A DNA stretch of 12,205 nucleotides from Archaeoglobi archaeon (GTDB taxonomy: Archaea > Halobacteriota > Archaeoglobi > Archaeoglobales > Archaeoglobaceae): positions 1 through 12,205 of the forward strand of contig QNUZ01000039.1 of assembly GCA_004347865.1 (NCBI GenBank), given 5' to 3'. Shown piece by piece: positions 7,156 to 12,205 of the stretch. Under the pieces are notes generated by a model. The model saw only the letters and a program-made list of their open reading frames with translations. It was not told where the DNA came from and did no database searches. The position numbers and the translations under genes were made by a program. Each line of letters starts with the position of its first letter. Position 1 is the first letter of the stretch.

Positions 7156-8277
7156 TCAGGAAATTCCGCAGCGCAGAATGATTTCTGACAGATCCATTAC
7201 GGCAACCCTGTCCTTAAGCCCCTCATCTTTAGCTGCATCATCCAGCATGGCCTTGCACGCTGGGCATGCAACGGCAATTATCTCCGCTCCAGTTTCAGCC
7301 GCCTCCCTCACCCTCTCTCTTGCAGGGCTGTAGCTGCCCCTGAGTAGATCGAATACGAAATTACCGCTCCCGCCTCCGCAGCAGAAAGAATTCTTTCTGT
7401 TTCTCTCCATTTCCACTAATCTCAAGCCTGGAACGGAATTCAGCACTTCCCTTGGCTCCTCGTAGATTCCATTGTATCTCCCTAGGAAGCATGGGTCGTG
7501 GTAGGTTACGGTTTTTCTCAGCTCACCGGGCTTAATCTTACCACTCTGGATCAAATCCCGCAGAATCTGCGAGTAGTGGAAAACCTCAAAACCTTCGTAG
7601 CTTTTAATGGCATTGTATGCGTGCGGTGAGATTGCGATAACCTTTTGCACTCCAAGCTCACTCATAGTCTTCTTGTTTCTCTCAGCAAGCTCCTGAAACA
7701 GCCCCAGTTCTCCCAGCATGAAAACTTCGTTTCCGTCGCAGCATTCATTCTCTCCGAGAATGCCGAATGAAACTCCCGCCCTTTCCAGGATTTCCACGAA
7801 GTTCTTTGCCATCGATCTTCCCCTGTCCTCGTAGGAGCACTCGCATCCGAGGAAAAGCAGATAATCATCGCCGTCATACTTCTTAGCTCTGAGCCAGTCT
7901 GCTCTCTGCTTTCTTGGCAGACCCCAGGGATTCCCGTATTTCCTTATGTTTTCCAGAAAGTCCCTCACGAAGGGAGGGGCAAGACCCCTTTCAAGGATTT
8001 CCCTCCTAGCCGAAACGATCCAGTCCACGATTTCATCCTTAAAACCCATTCTGCAATTCTCCGCACAGTTTTTGCATGCAGTGCAGGAAAAAATGATCTC
8101 CGAAAGATGTTTCGAGAAATCTACTTCTCCGTTCAGGAATGCCCGCGTGAGCCAGAGTCTCCCCCCGGGGGAGAAGCTCTCGAAGCGGAATCTCGCGTAA
8201 GGCGGGCAGTTGTACTTCGAGAAGTCATCTGGGAACTTGCAGTACCCGCATCTGAAGCATCTGTGGATGTCCATCAT
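7156..8277 (-). CDS. HdrD/GlcF-like iron-sulfur protein with two CCG domains
   Basis: Cytosolic electron-transfer subunit of 373 residues, last gene of the operon. The N-terminus carries two [4Fe-4S]-type cysteine sets: C7-x2-C10-x2-C13-x10-C24-P and C65-x2-C68-x2-C71-x3-C75. Two CCG (cysteine-rich) domains follow. The second is complete: DPCFLGRYNG with Cys263, CCGGG at 299-303 and CPAC at 338-341. The first has GCEC at 144-147 and ECC at 178-180, but where the family often has CPHC it reads SPHAYN (217-222), so it has probably lost its cluster-binding cysteines. Related proteins are the iron-sulfur partners of glycolate or lactate oxidases and HdrD. The start at ATG 8277 overlaps the preceding stop as ATGA; ATG 8274 is an alternative one codon later. 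A strong ribosome site at 8282-8290 supports coupling. Confidence 0.88.
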   Translation of the reverse strand: MMDIHRCFRCGYCKFPDDFSKYNCPPYARFRFESFSPGGRLWLTRAFLNGEVDFSKHLSEIIFSCTACKNCAENCRMGFKDEIVDWIVSARREILERGLAPPFVRDFLENIRKYGNPWGLPRKQRADWLRAKKYDGDDYLLFLGCECSYEDRGRSMAKNFVEILERAGVSFGILGENECCDGNEVFMLGELGLFQELAERNKKTMSELGVQKVIAISPHAYNAIKSYEGFEVFHYSQILRDLIQSGKIKPGELRKTVTYHDPCFLGRYNGIYEEPREVLNSVPGLRLVEMERNRKNSFCCGGGSGNFVFDLLRGSYSPARERVREAAETGAEIIAVACPACKAMLDDAAKDEGLKDRVAVMDLSEIILRCGIS

Positions 8278-9653
8278 GGTTCCACCTCCCAGTTTCCCGG
8301 ATTCATTATGCCGTTGGGATCCAGGAGGCCCCTAATCTGTTTCATCAGCTCCGCGGCATTTTTGTCCATCCTCTCCAGAATCATCTTCTGGGCAAAAAGC
8401 TCGGGCTTCCAGGGAATGCCTCCCAGCTCCAGCGTGGCCAAATAGGATTCATGAAGGGCCTCTTTGGCCCTTTCCATGCTCGCCCTGTCTGCCCTGTTGA
8501 ACGGAAAGCTGAAGGAGAACATCATGCAATGTCCCCTGCCCACGATCCTTCCAACATGCCCGTAGGTGATTTCGTGTCTTTTTGCAATCTCCTTGAGCTT
8601 ACGGAGCGCTTCGGCGAATTTCTCAACCGGGATTATTGCCCCGCAATATACGAATCCCCCTCCTTTCATCACGTCTGCAAATCTTGTCACGCTCGATGCC
8701 GGCTTCTCAAGAAAATCCTCCTGCACATCTGGAGTCAAAAACATGAAACCGCCGTCCCTGCTCCTTATATAGTTCATTACGGAATTCCAGAGCATTTTTC
8801 TTTTGAATTCTATTTCCTCTTCGCTGTCCCCGTTGAAGTATATCTGAACGAGCACGACGTCCCTGAACATCATCGGATACGGCTGCTCCATTGTGATAAC
8901 GTCTTCAGCCATCTCCGTGTGCGTTATTCTGTACACAACGTCAGCAACCTTTTCCGGATCATCCAGAACGAATACCTCGATATCTCTGAGCCTCTTTCTC
9001 GGATATAGCCTCAAACCGAGCTTTGTTATTATACCCGTCGTTCCAAACCAGCCAAGAAAAATTCCGGCCAGATACGGCAGCGGCTCTACCGCAAACCAGT
9101 ACGGACTGAGGGAGCAGGAACCTATTCTGCAAATCTTTCCAGTGGGCAAAACGATCTCAAGGCCGGTTACCATCGTGGAGTTGAATCCGTATAGCTGCGA
9201 AAGATTCCCCTGGCCGTGAATCAGGATGTTTCCAACCACCGTTGCCGAGGGCGGAGCATCTGGCATGGAATGGCAGAGATCAGGGTAATTCCTTTCGAGA
9301 AATGCCTTCAGCTTTCCCTGAGTAACTCCCGGTTCAATCACGGCATATCTTCCAAGCCTGTTTACCTCAATTATTCTGTCCATTCTCCTGAGGTCGACGA
9401 CAATGCCTTTCCTTATAGGAACCGCGAGTCCCGAAAGGGTAAGAGAAGCCCCAACAGGGATTAGCGGGATTTTGTACTTGTTTGCCAGCAAAACGATTTT
9501 CTGAACCTCCTCAGCGCTTCCGGGCATCACCACGAAATCCGGCTTCTCCCTTTCCGTCAGCCCCGAATCTCTGGAATATATGTATAGCTCCTCCTCATTC
9601 CTGGAGACGAACTCCTCCCCGACTATATCGACAAGGGCCTTGTAGATGTCCAT
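8274..9653 (-). CDS. FAD-linked oxidase / dehydrogenase (GlcD/VAO superfamily)
   Basis: Flavoprotein of 459 residues. The PCMH-type FAD-binding domain spans about 35-215: PVGASLTLSGL at 65-75, KGIVVDLRRMDRI at 81-93, PDAPPSATVVGNI at 130-142 and GTTGIITKLGLRLYP at 203-217. The C-terminal FAD-oxidase domain ends with LLDPNGIMNPGNW (443-455), typical of GlcD-like proteins. The metal-binding HxGDGNxH motif of D-2-hydroxyacid dehydrogenases is not present; the matching place reads GHVGRIVGRGH (365-375). Hence glycolate or D-lactate is not assured as substrate, and an aromatic or other alcohol in the VAO style is possible. It lies between two CCG iron-sulfur genes, 10 nt after one and overlapping the other by 4 nt. 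The three probably form one complex that moves electrons from substrate through flavin to iron-sulfur clusters. The start at ATG 9653 is backed by a perfect ribosome site. Confidence 0.87.
   Translation of the reverse strand: MDIYKALVDIVGEEFVSRNEEELYIYSRDSGLTEREKPDFVVMPGSAEEVQKIVLLANKYKIPLIPVGASLTLSGLAVPIRKGIVVDLRRMDRIIEVNRLGRYAVIEPGVTQGKLKAFLERNYPDLCHSMPDAPPSATVVGNILIHGQGNLSQLYGFNSTMVTGLEIVLPTGKICRIGSCSLSPYWFAVEPLPYLAGIFLGWFGTTGIITKLGLRLYPRKRLRDIEVFVLDDPEKVADVVYRITHTEMAEDVITMEQPYPMMFRDVVLVQIYFNGDSEEEIEFKRKMLWNSVMNYIRSRDGGFMFLTPDVQEDFLEKPASSVTRFADVMKGGGFVYCGAIIPVEKFAEALRKLKEIAKRHEITYGHVGRIVGRGHCMMFSFSFPFNRADRASMERAKEALHESYLATLELGGIPWKPELFAQKMILERMDKNAAELMKQIRGLLDPNGIMNPGNWEVEP
8282..8290 (-). 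promoter_or_regulatory. Strong ribosome binding site for the distal iron-sulfur gene
   Basis: GGGAGGTGG on the minus strand, with GGAGG ending 7 nt before ATG 8277. It lies inside the last codons of the FAD-oxidase gene and supports start 8277. Confidence 0.75.
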
Positions 9654-9656
9654 AAT

Positions 9657-9664
9657 TCACCTCC
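9657..9664 (-). promoter_or_regulatory. Perfect Shine-Dalgarno site for the FAD-oxidase gene
   Basis: GGAGGTGA on the minus strand, six nucleotides (GGAGG to ATG) before 9653 and touching the stop codon of the preceding gene. It matches the complement of the conserved archaeal 16S rRNA tail. Confidence 0.8.
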
Positions 9665-10677
9665 TAAGCCCTCTTGAGGGCAAGCTTGCAGAGTTCGTGG
9701 ATCATTACCGGTTTTATCCCCTTCTCCTCAACCCTTTTCGCAAGGCTGGAATAGCAGGCCGGACAGTTGAAAACACAGTATTCCGCATTTGCCCTTGCCA
9801 TGTCCTCGACATTTCTTTTCTGAACGTCGACAAAGAGGTCGTATCTCTGAAGGCTCCTAATTATACCGCCGCAGCAGAGCGCGTTCTCGCGGTCGTACTT
9901 TCTTTCAACCCTCTCTGCCCCTATGAGCTCGAATATTTTGTCCAGATAGTGCTCTTTCCAGGGTGTTAGGCGGGTAGAGCAGTTTCTTTGATAAGCCACT
10001 TTAACGTTCAAGGGTTCGATCTCGCTTTCGCGTTTCTTAAGATTCTCGTAAAGGTACTCGAAAAAGTGAACGGGCTTGAAGGGAACGTGTATTCCGTAGG
10101 CGTTTGCGTAGGATGTGAAGGTCGAGTAGCACTCGTCGTGGAAAAAGACGACTTCTTTGAAGCCATGGTTTGCGATGTTTTCGATTATTTTTGGAAGCCT
10201 CTCCCTTATGATCGACGGCTTTCCGAAGTGAAGATAGACGAGCTGGCAGAAAAAGTGCCTCCCCAGAATGACGGACACATCCTCAAAAAGTTTGCCCTGG
10301 ATCGAACCGATGTACTCCGGAAAGAGACAGAGGGAGATAACCGGTTCCTTTGCACCGGGGAAATGCGGGAAATCCTTCTTTCCCGGAATCGCAAGGTTGA
10401 TCCACTGCCTTAAAATAGGCCTCGGTGCCGGGAAAATTCCCTTTTTCTCCTGAAGATCTGTTATCAGATAGAAGGGGTGATTCCCCCTCTTGCAGTATTC
10501 CTCACACGCGTAGCAGGTCGCGCATTCGTGAAGAACAACTGAATCCTCTCCGTTTATCAGCTTCATAATCTCTCTTTTAGCCTCTTCCACATCAAAATCC
10601 ATGTACTGGCATCTTACGAGGCAGTCAACGGTTGTGCAGTCTTCACAAACGGCTCTGTCGAATTTCAGTTCAAACAT
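9664..10677 (-). CDS. CCG-domain iron-sulfur protein with unusual N-terminal cysteine set
   Basis: First gene of the oxidoreductase operon, 337 residues. Two [4Fe-4S]-type motifs open the protein: C11-x2-C14-x4-C19-x3-C23, and C52-x2-C55-x2-C58-x3-C62 followed by KRGNHP. The first CCG domain is reduced, with single cysteines at 117, 144 and in DEC (183). The second is complete: Cys233 in YQRNCST, CCGG at 268-271 and CPAC at 305-308. It resembles HdrD/DsrK/GlcF-type electron-transfer subunits but is shorter and differs from the second CCG protein of this operon, so it is not a simple duplicate. The start at ATG 10677 has a TATA box 27 nt upstream and no ribosome site. No membrane anchor (HdrE/DsrM type) is seen here or nearby, so the quinone or other acceptor side must be encoded elsewhere. 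Confidence 0.85.
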   Translation of the reverse strand: MFELKFDRAVCEDCTTVDCLVRCQYMDFDVEEAKREIMKLINGEDSVVLHECATCYACEEYCKRGNHPFYLITDLQEKKGIFPAPRPILRQWINLAIPGKKDFPHFPGAKEPVISLCLFPEYIGSIQGKLFEDVSVILGRHFFCQLVYLHFGKPSIIRERLPKIIENIANHGFKEVVFFHDECYSTFTSYANAYGIHVPFKPVHFFEYLYENLKKRESEIEPLNVKVAYQRNCSTRLTPWKEHYLDKIFELIGAERVERKYDRENALCCGGIIRSLQRYDLFVDVQKRNVEDMARANAEYCVFNCPACYSSLAKRVEEKGIKPVMIHELCKLALKRA

Positions 10678-10698
10678 GGCGGAAAGTAGACTTTAACC

Positions 10699-10708
10699 AT
10701 ATTTAAAA
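10699..10708 (-). promoter_or_regulatory. TATA box of the iron-sulfur/flavin operon
   Basis: TTTTAAATAT on the minus strand, centred about 27 nt from ATG 10677. It predicts a transcript starting at or within a base or two of the start codon. Confidence 0.55.
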
Positions 10709-10737
10709 TTTTCTTGATTTTCTCAGATTTTGAGGGC

Positions 10738-10785
10738 CTATGAGAAGACCTGCAGTTCAGCTGCTTTCGCGAGTTCTTTTTTCAT
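10738..10785 (-). CDS. Possible micro-ORF of 15 codons with a strong ribosome site
   Basis: The minus strand shows GGAGG (10799 to 10795), then ATG at 10785, then 15 codons (MKKELAKAAELQVFS) and TAG at 10740-10738. A second reading frame, ATG 10805 to TGA 10782 (MFGGIKK), ends on the ATG as ATGA. It sits about 60 nt upstream of the operon's first gene. It may be a real small peptide, a leader, or the 5' stump of a lost gene. No family is recognised and chance is a serious alternative; only the ribosome-site match and spacing speak for it. Confidence 0.2.
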   Translation of the reverse strand: MKKELAKAAELQVFS

Positions 10786-11181
10786 TTTTTAATTCCTCCA
10801 AACATGGCGCTTGAATACAAGAAGACTTAGGCAATCCCGCTACCCTACTTTATTACAGAATTTCAGGAATCCGAGCCCTCTTCTACAACTCACTTTTTCC
10901 AGTCAACACTTATGCTCTTTAATATATACCCCCTTCATCCCTTCATTTTTGCCGATTCCTCCAAGTCCTCTCGAATTTTCGGGGCGTCTCATTCAAAATT
11001 ATTACATGAAATCTTTTAAATTAGAAAAATAATGTGTGAATATCTTTTATACTTAAAATTAACCACTAGAAAAATTAATAAACAAATTTAGAATTTATTT
11101 AGTATATTATACTATTAAAATTTTAATTAAATAAACTAACTAATTAAATTTTTACTTTAAAATTAAGTGTTCTTAAAAAAT

Positions 11182-11375
11182 TTGTTCCAATTATTGTGTA
11201 ATAAGACGATTTTAGGTTACCCTAAATCTGCGAAACTTAGCAACTCGGTTATTCCAAAATTTATGTGAATAAGGGGGTTTCTGCGAAAACAGGGGGGGTT
11301 AACTGCAAAAAGTGCCGAGGTTCACAGATTTTGGGGCTTGAGCTCATGGTTTTATTACAAAATTTGTGTAATAGA
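11182..11375. repeat. Cluster of dyad-symmetric repeats (TTATTxCA...TGTxAATA type)
   Basis: Three related units of about 24 nt occur: 11182-11205, 11249-11273 and 11352-11375. Each contains an inverted repeat. In the first, TTATT/AATAA has a 4-nt spacer (11191-11204). In the second, TTATTC/GAATAA has a 12-nt spacer (11249-11272). In the third, TATTACA/TGTAATA has a 7-nt spacer (11353-11373), perfect over 7 bp. A fourth dyad, TTTAGG/CCTAAA (11211-11226), lies between the first two. Looser relatives containing TTATTACA appear at 10850 and near 11000. Such spaced dyads suggest binding sites for a dimeric DNA-binding protein; which one is unknown. Confidence 0.5.
11273..11312 (+). repeat. Two near-tandem G-run units
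   Basis: GGGGGTTTCTGCGAAAACA (11273-11291) is followed by a copy, GGGGGTTAACTGCAAAAAG (11294-11312), with a period of 21-22 nt. The TCTGCGAAA part alone also occurs earlier, at 11227-11235. The pair lies inside a larger imperfect dyad: CCAAAAT and TGTGAA (11254-11269) pair with TTCACA and ATTTTGG (11321-11334). Confidence 0.5.
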
Positions 11376-11636
11376 AAAATTTTACTTAAAAATCAAATTG
11401 AAGAAATCATATATATGCAGAAATGCAATTTTATAAGATAATTAATAAAGCTTATAAATTAAAATACTAAATTTAACCTATAAAATTTAATTAATTCAAT
11501 TAAAAAACATAATTTTAACAATTATTTTTATTTCAATTTATAGAATATTGCCTAAATATGATACCTCGCGTGGAGTGAGTTTTCAAAAACAATAGTGGAT
11601 TAACCCAGAGGGCAGAGTGTGTCATCTTGTTATCGA

Positions 11637-11657
11637 TCACTTGGGGGGAAAAAGTGA
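11637..11657. repeat. Inverted repeat with a G-run loop
   Basis: TCACTT (11637-11642) and AAGTGA (11652-11657) are exact complements around a 9-nt loop that begins with six G. A similar arrangement, ACTGT/ACAGT around a five-G run, is at 11798-11817. Function unknown. Confidence 0.35.
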
Positions 11658-11681
11658 GAGCCATCAATATTCAGGGGAGAG

Positions 11682-11695
11682 AGCCTTAAAAGGCT
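11682..11695. repeat. Hairpin AGCCTT-AA-AAGGCT
   Basis: A perfect 6-bp inverted repeat with a 2-nt centre. On the minus strand it falls about 20 nt after the stop of the possible tnpB remnant, where IS200/IS605 elements carry a right-end hairpin. It could equally be a terminator-like structure. Confidence 0.35.
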
Positions 11696-11715
11696 TTACG
11701 AGGCGAAAACCTTTA

Positions 11716-11901
11716 TCAAAAAGCTCCGAGATGTGAATATCTACTACTTTGAGATGCAGCTTGTTTGGCTCTTGCGCACTCCACAGGCTTGTTGAGTACT
11801 GTAAGGGGGTCGACAGTCCTCCCGTCTAGCAATCCAGCCGCAACAATAGCACAACCGACCTCGGATAGAAACCGATGGTTCCATGTATTATGCAAAAGCA
11901 T
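11716..11901 (-). pseudogene. Possible decayed 3' end of an IS200/IS605-type tnpB
   Basis: A minus-strand 61-codon frame of normal base composition sits inside AT-rich surroundings. It opens WNHRFLSEVGC; shifted by one base, the same DNA reads LCYCCGWI, giving the RF...CxxCGW spacing of the TnpB zinc-finger region. Back in the first frame the tail reads TVDPLTVLNKPVECARAKQAASQ, resembling the PVE...KQEA tails of many TnpB proteins. The second zinc CxxC and the DRDxNAA motif are missing, so if this is tnpB it has a frameshift and an internal deletion. The downstream hairpin at 11682-11695 fits an element right end. Similarity is by eye and weak; an unrelated fragment or a non-coding RNA is possible. 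Confidence 0.3.
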
Positions 11902-11941
11902 TTAAACGATTTCGGCAGTAAACAGCAAGAAAAAATTTACA

Positions 11942-11974
11942 TTTATGCAGAATTATAACATAAAAGAAAGGTGG
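11942..11974 (+). promoter_or_regulatory. Promoter and ribosome site of the last gene
   Basis: Two TATA-like elements precede ATG 11979: TTTATG (11942-11947) and AATTATAAC (11951-11959). AAAGGTGG (11967-11974) is a moderate ribosome site four bases from the ATG. The first box would give a leader of about 9 nt containing only the ribosome site; the second would give a leaderless mRNA. Confidence 0.4.
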
Positions 11975-11978
11975 CACC

Positions 11979-12205
11979 ATGAAGGAAGGAAAGGGCGATG
12001 GAGCTGATAGAAAAAGCATAAGAAAGAGAAAGAGGATGATAAATACGGTCGTAGACTTCATCACAGATCTCTGCCCGAAGGAGTTCAACAGCCGTGAGGA
12101 ACTTTTATCCGCTCTGGAAGAGATTGAAAAGAGTGGATTCCAGGTTAGCTATTCTTCGGAGGAGGAGGTTGATCTCTACGATGTTATCGATTTCATTTCA
12201 AATGC
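11979..12205 (+). CDS. Uncharacterised protein, 5' portion (runs off the window)
   Basis: The frame is open from ATG 11979 to the window end, giving 75 complete codons. The product begins MKEGKGDGADRKSIRKRKR, a strongly basic, probably disordered or nucleic-acid-contacting head. A helix-like segment follows (MINTVVDFITDLCPKEF), then a very acidic stretch (REELLSALEEIEKSGFQVSYSSEEEVDLYDVIDFIS). There is no signal peptide or membrane segment. I do not recognise the family from this part. Codon use looks like the other genes here, and the ribosome site AAAGGTGG supports the start. It is transcribed away from the AT-rich repeat region, so it could have a function tied to that region, but nothing seen proves it. 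Confidence 0.7.
   Translation, partial: MKEGKGDGADRKSIRKRKRMINTVVDFITDLCPKEFNSREELLSALEEIEKSGFQVSYSSEEEVDLYDVIDFISN

Larger units (their letters stand above)
10806..11978. other. Long non-coding, mostly AT-rich region
   Basis: About 1.2 kb without a believable gene. At 10840-10990 a pyrimidine-rich stretch holds short T- and C-runs, including CCCCC near 10929. Two blocks are extremely AT-rich: by hand count 11041-11160 has 13 G/C in 120 bases, and 11461-11520 has 6 in 60. Between them 11221-11340 has 53 G/C in 120 and holds dyads and G-runs described separately. From about 11560 to 11900 the composition returns to normal and includes a possible transposase remnant. Flanking genes point away on both sides. 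No tRNA, rRNA or CRISPR array is seen. Confidence 0.7.

Noticed and set aside
8451..9008. 185-codon plus-strand frame opposite the FAD-oxidase gene
   Set aside because: It is antisense to a well-supported flavoprotein with clear family motifs and a perfect ribosome site; the product looks like no family.
10811..11032. 73-codon plus-strand frame starting with TTG in the gene desert
   Set aside because: Low-complexity Ser/Pro/Leu-rich product from a pyrimidine-rich stretch, rare start, no ribosome site, no recognisable motif.
11273..11336. G-quadruplex
   Set aside because: Only three G-runs; four tracts are reached only by splitting the 7-G run and allowing loops of 14 and 34 nt, so a stable fold is doubtful.
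11182..11375. CRISPR array
   Set aside because: The repeats are short, imperfect, AT-rich and unevenly spaced, with no constant repeat/spacer alternation and no cas genes in view.
11575..11720. C/D-box sRNA on the minus strand
   Set aside because: A CTGA followed by TGATGG is present near 11675-11660, but the paired C and D boxes at proper spacing and terminal stem are not.
11560..11900. tRNA, SRP RNA or RNase P RNA in the normal-composition patch
   Set aside because: No T-loop GTTCGAATC-like sequence, no cloverleaf arms, and no SRP or RNase P signature segments were found on either strand.

Overview
The window looks like a chromosomal segment of an archaeon, most likely a member of the Archaeoglobales or a relative. 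This is inferred from gene content and style. There is an archaeal/eukaryal-type leucyl-tRNA synthetase, a DUF1646 permease, a stand-alone LigD-type phosphoesterase, a short archaeal zinc-ribbon protein and HdrD-like (CCG-domain) iron-sulfur proteins. TTTATAA-type TATA boxes sit about 25 nt upstream of start codons. No name can be fixed without a database search.

Layout. Positions 1-2484 hold most of leuS, whose 5' end is outside the window. Next come a small MscS-like membrane protein (2541-3170) and a four-CBS-domain protein (3258-4103). The CBS gene overlaps a 5-formyltetrahydrofolate cyclo-ligase-like gene (4087-4677). Thymidylate kinase (4645-5250) and a LigD-type 3'-phosphoesterase (5316-5678) lie on the minus strand. 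The phosphoesterase diverges from a zinc-ribbon gene (5751-5969), which is followed by the DUF1646 permease (6019-7122). A shared palindromic T/A-rich terminator separates the permease from a three-gene minus-strand operon (10677 down to 7156). The operon encodes a CCG iron-sulfur protein, an FAD-linked oxidase and a second CCG iron-sulfur protein. They probably form one flavin/iron-sulfur oxidoreductase passing electrons from an unidentified organic substrate to the respiratory pool.

The right end differs. About 1.3 kb (10678-11978) has no convincing gene. It contains two extremely AT-rich blocks around a less AT-rich core (about 11182-11375) with several dyad-symmetric repeats and two near-tandem G-run units. 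Further right is a GC-normal patch that may be the rotted 3' end of an IS200/IS605-type tnpB. The genes on both sides are transcribed away from this region. A new plus-strand gene of unknown function begins at 11979 and runs off the window. The repeat core is the best candidate here for something undescribed, such as a protein-binding array or a replication-origin-like element.

Regulation. Genes that begin a transcription unit mostly have a TATA box centred 24-27 nt before the start codon and no Shine-Dalgarno sequence, which suggests leaderless mRNAs. The two downstream genes of the iron-sulfur/flavin operon have near-perfect GGAGGTG-type ribosome sites.
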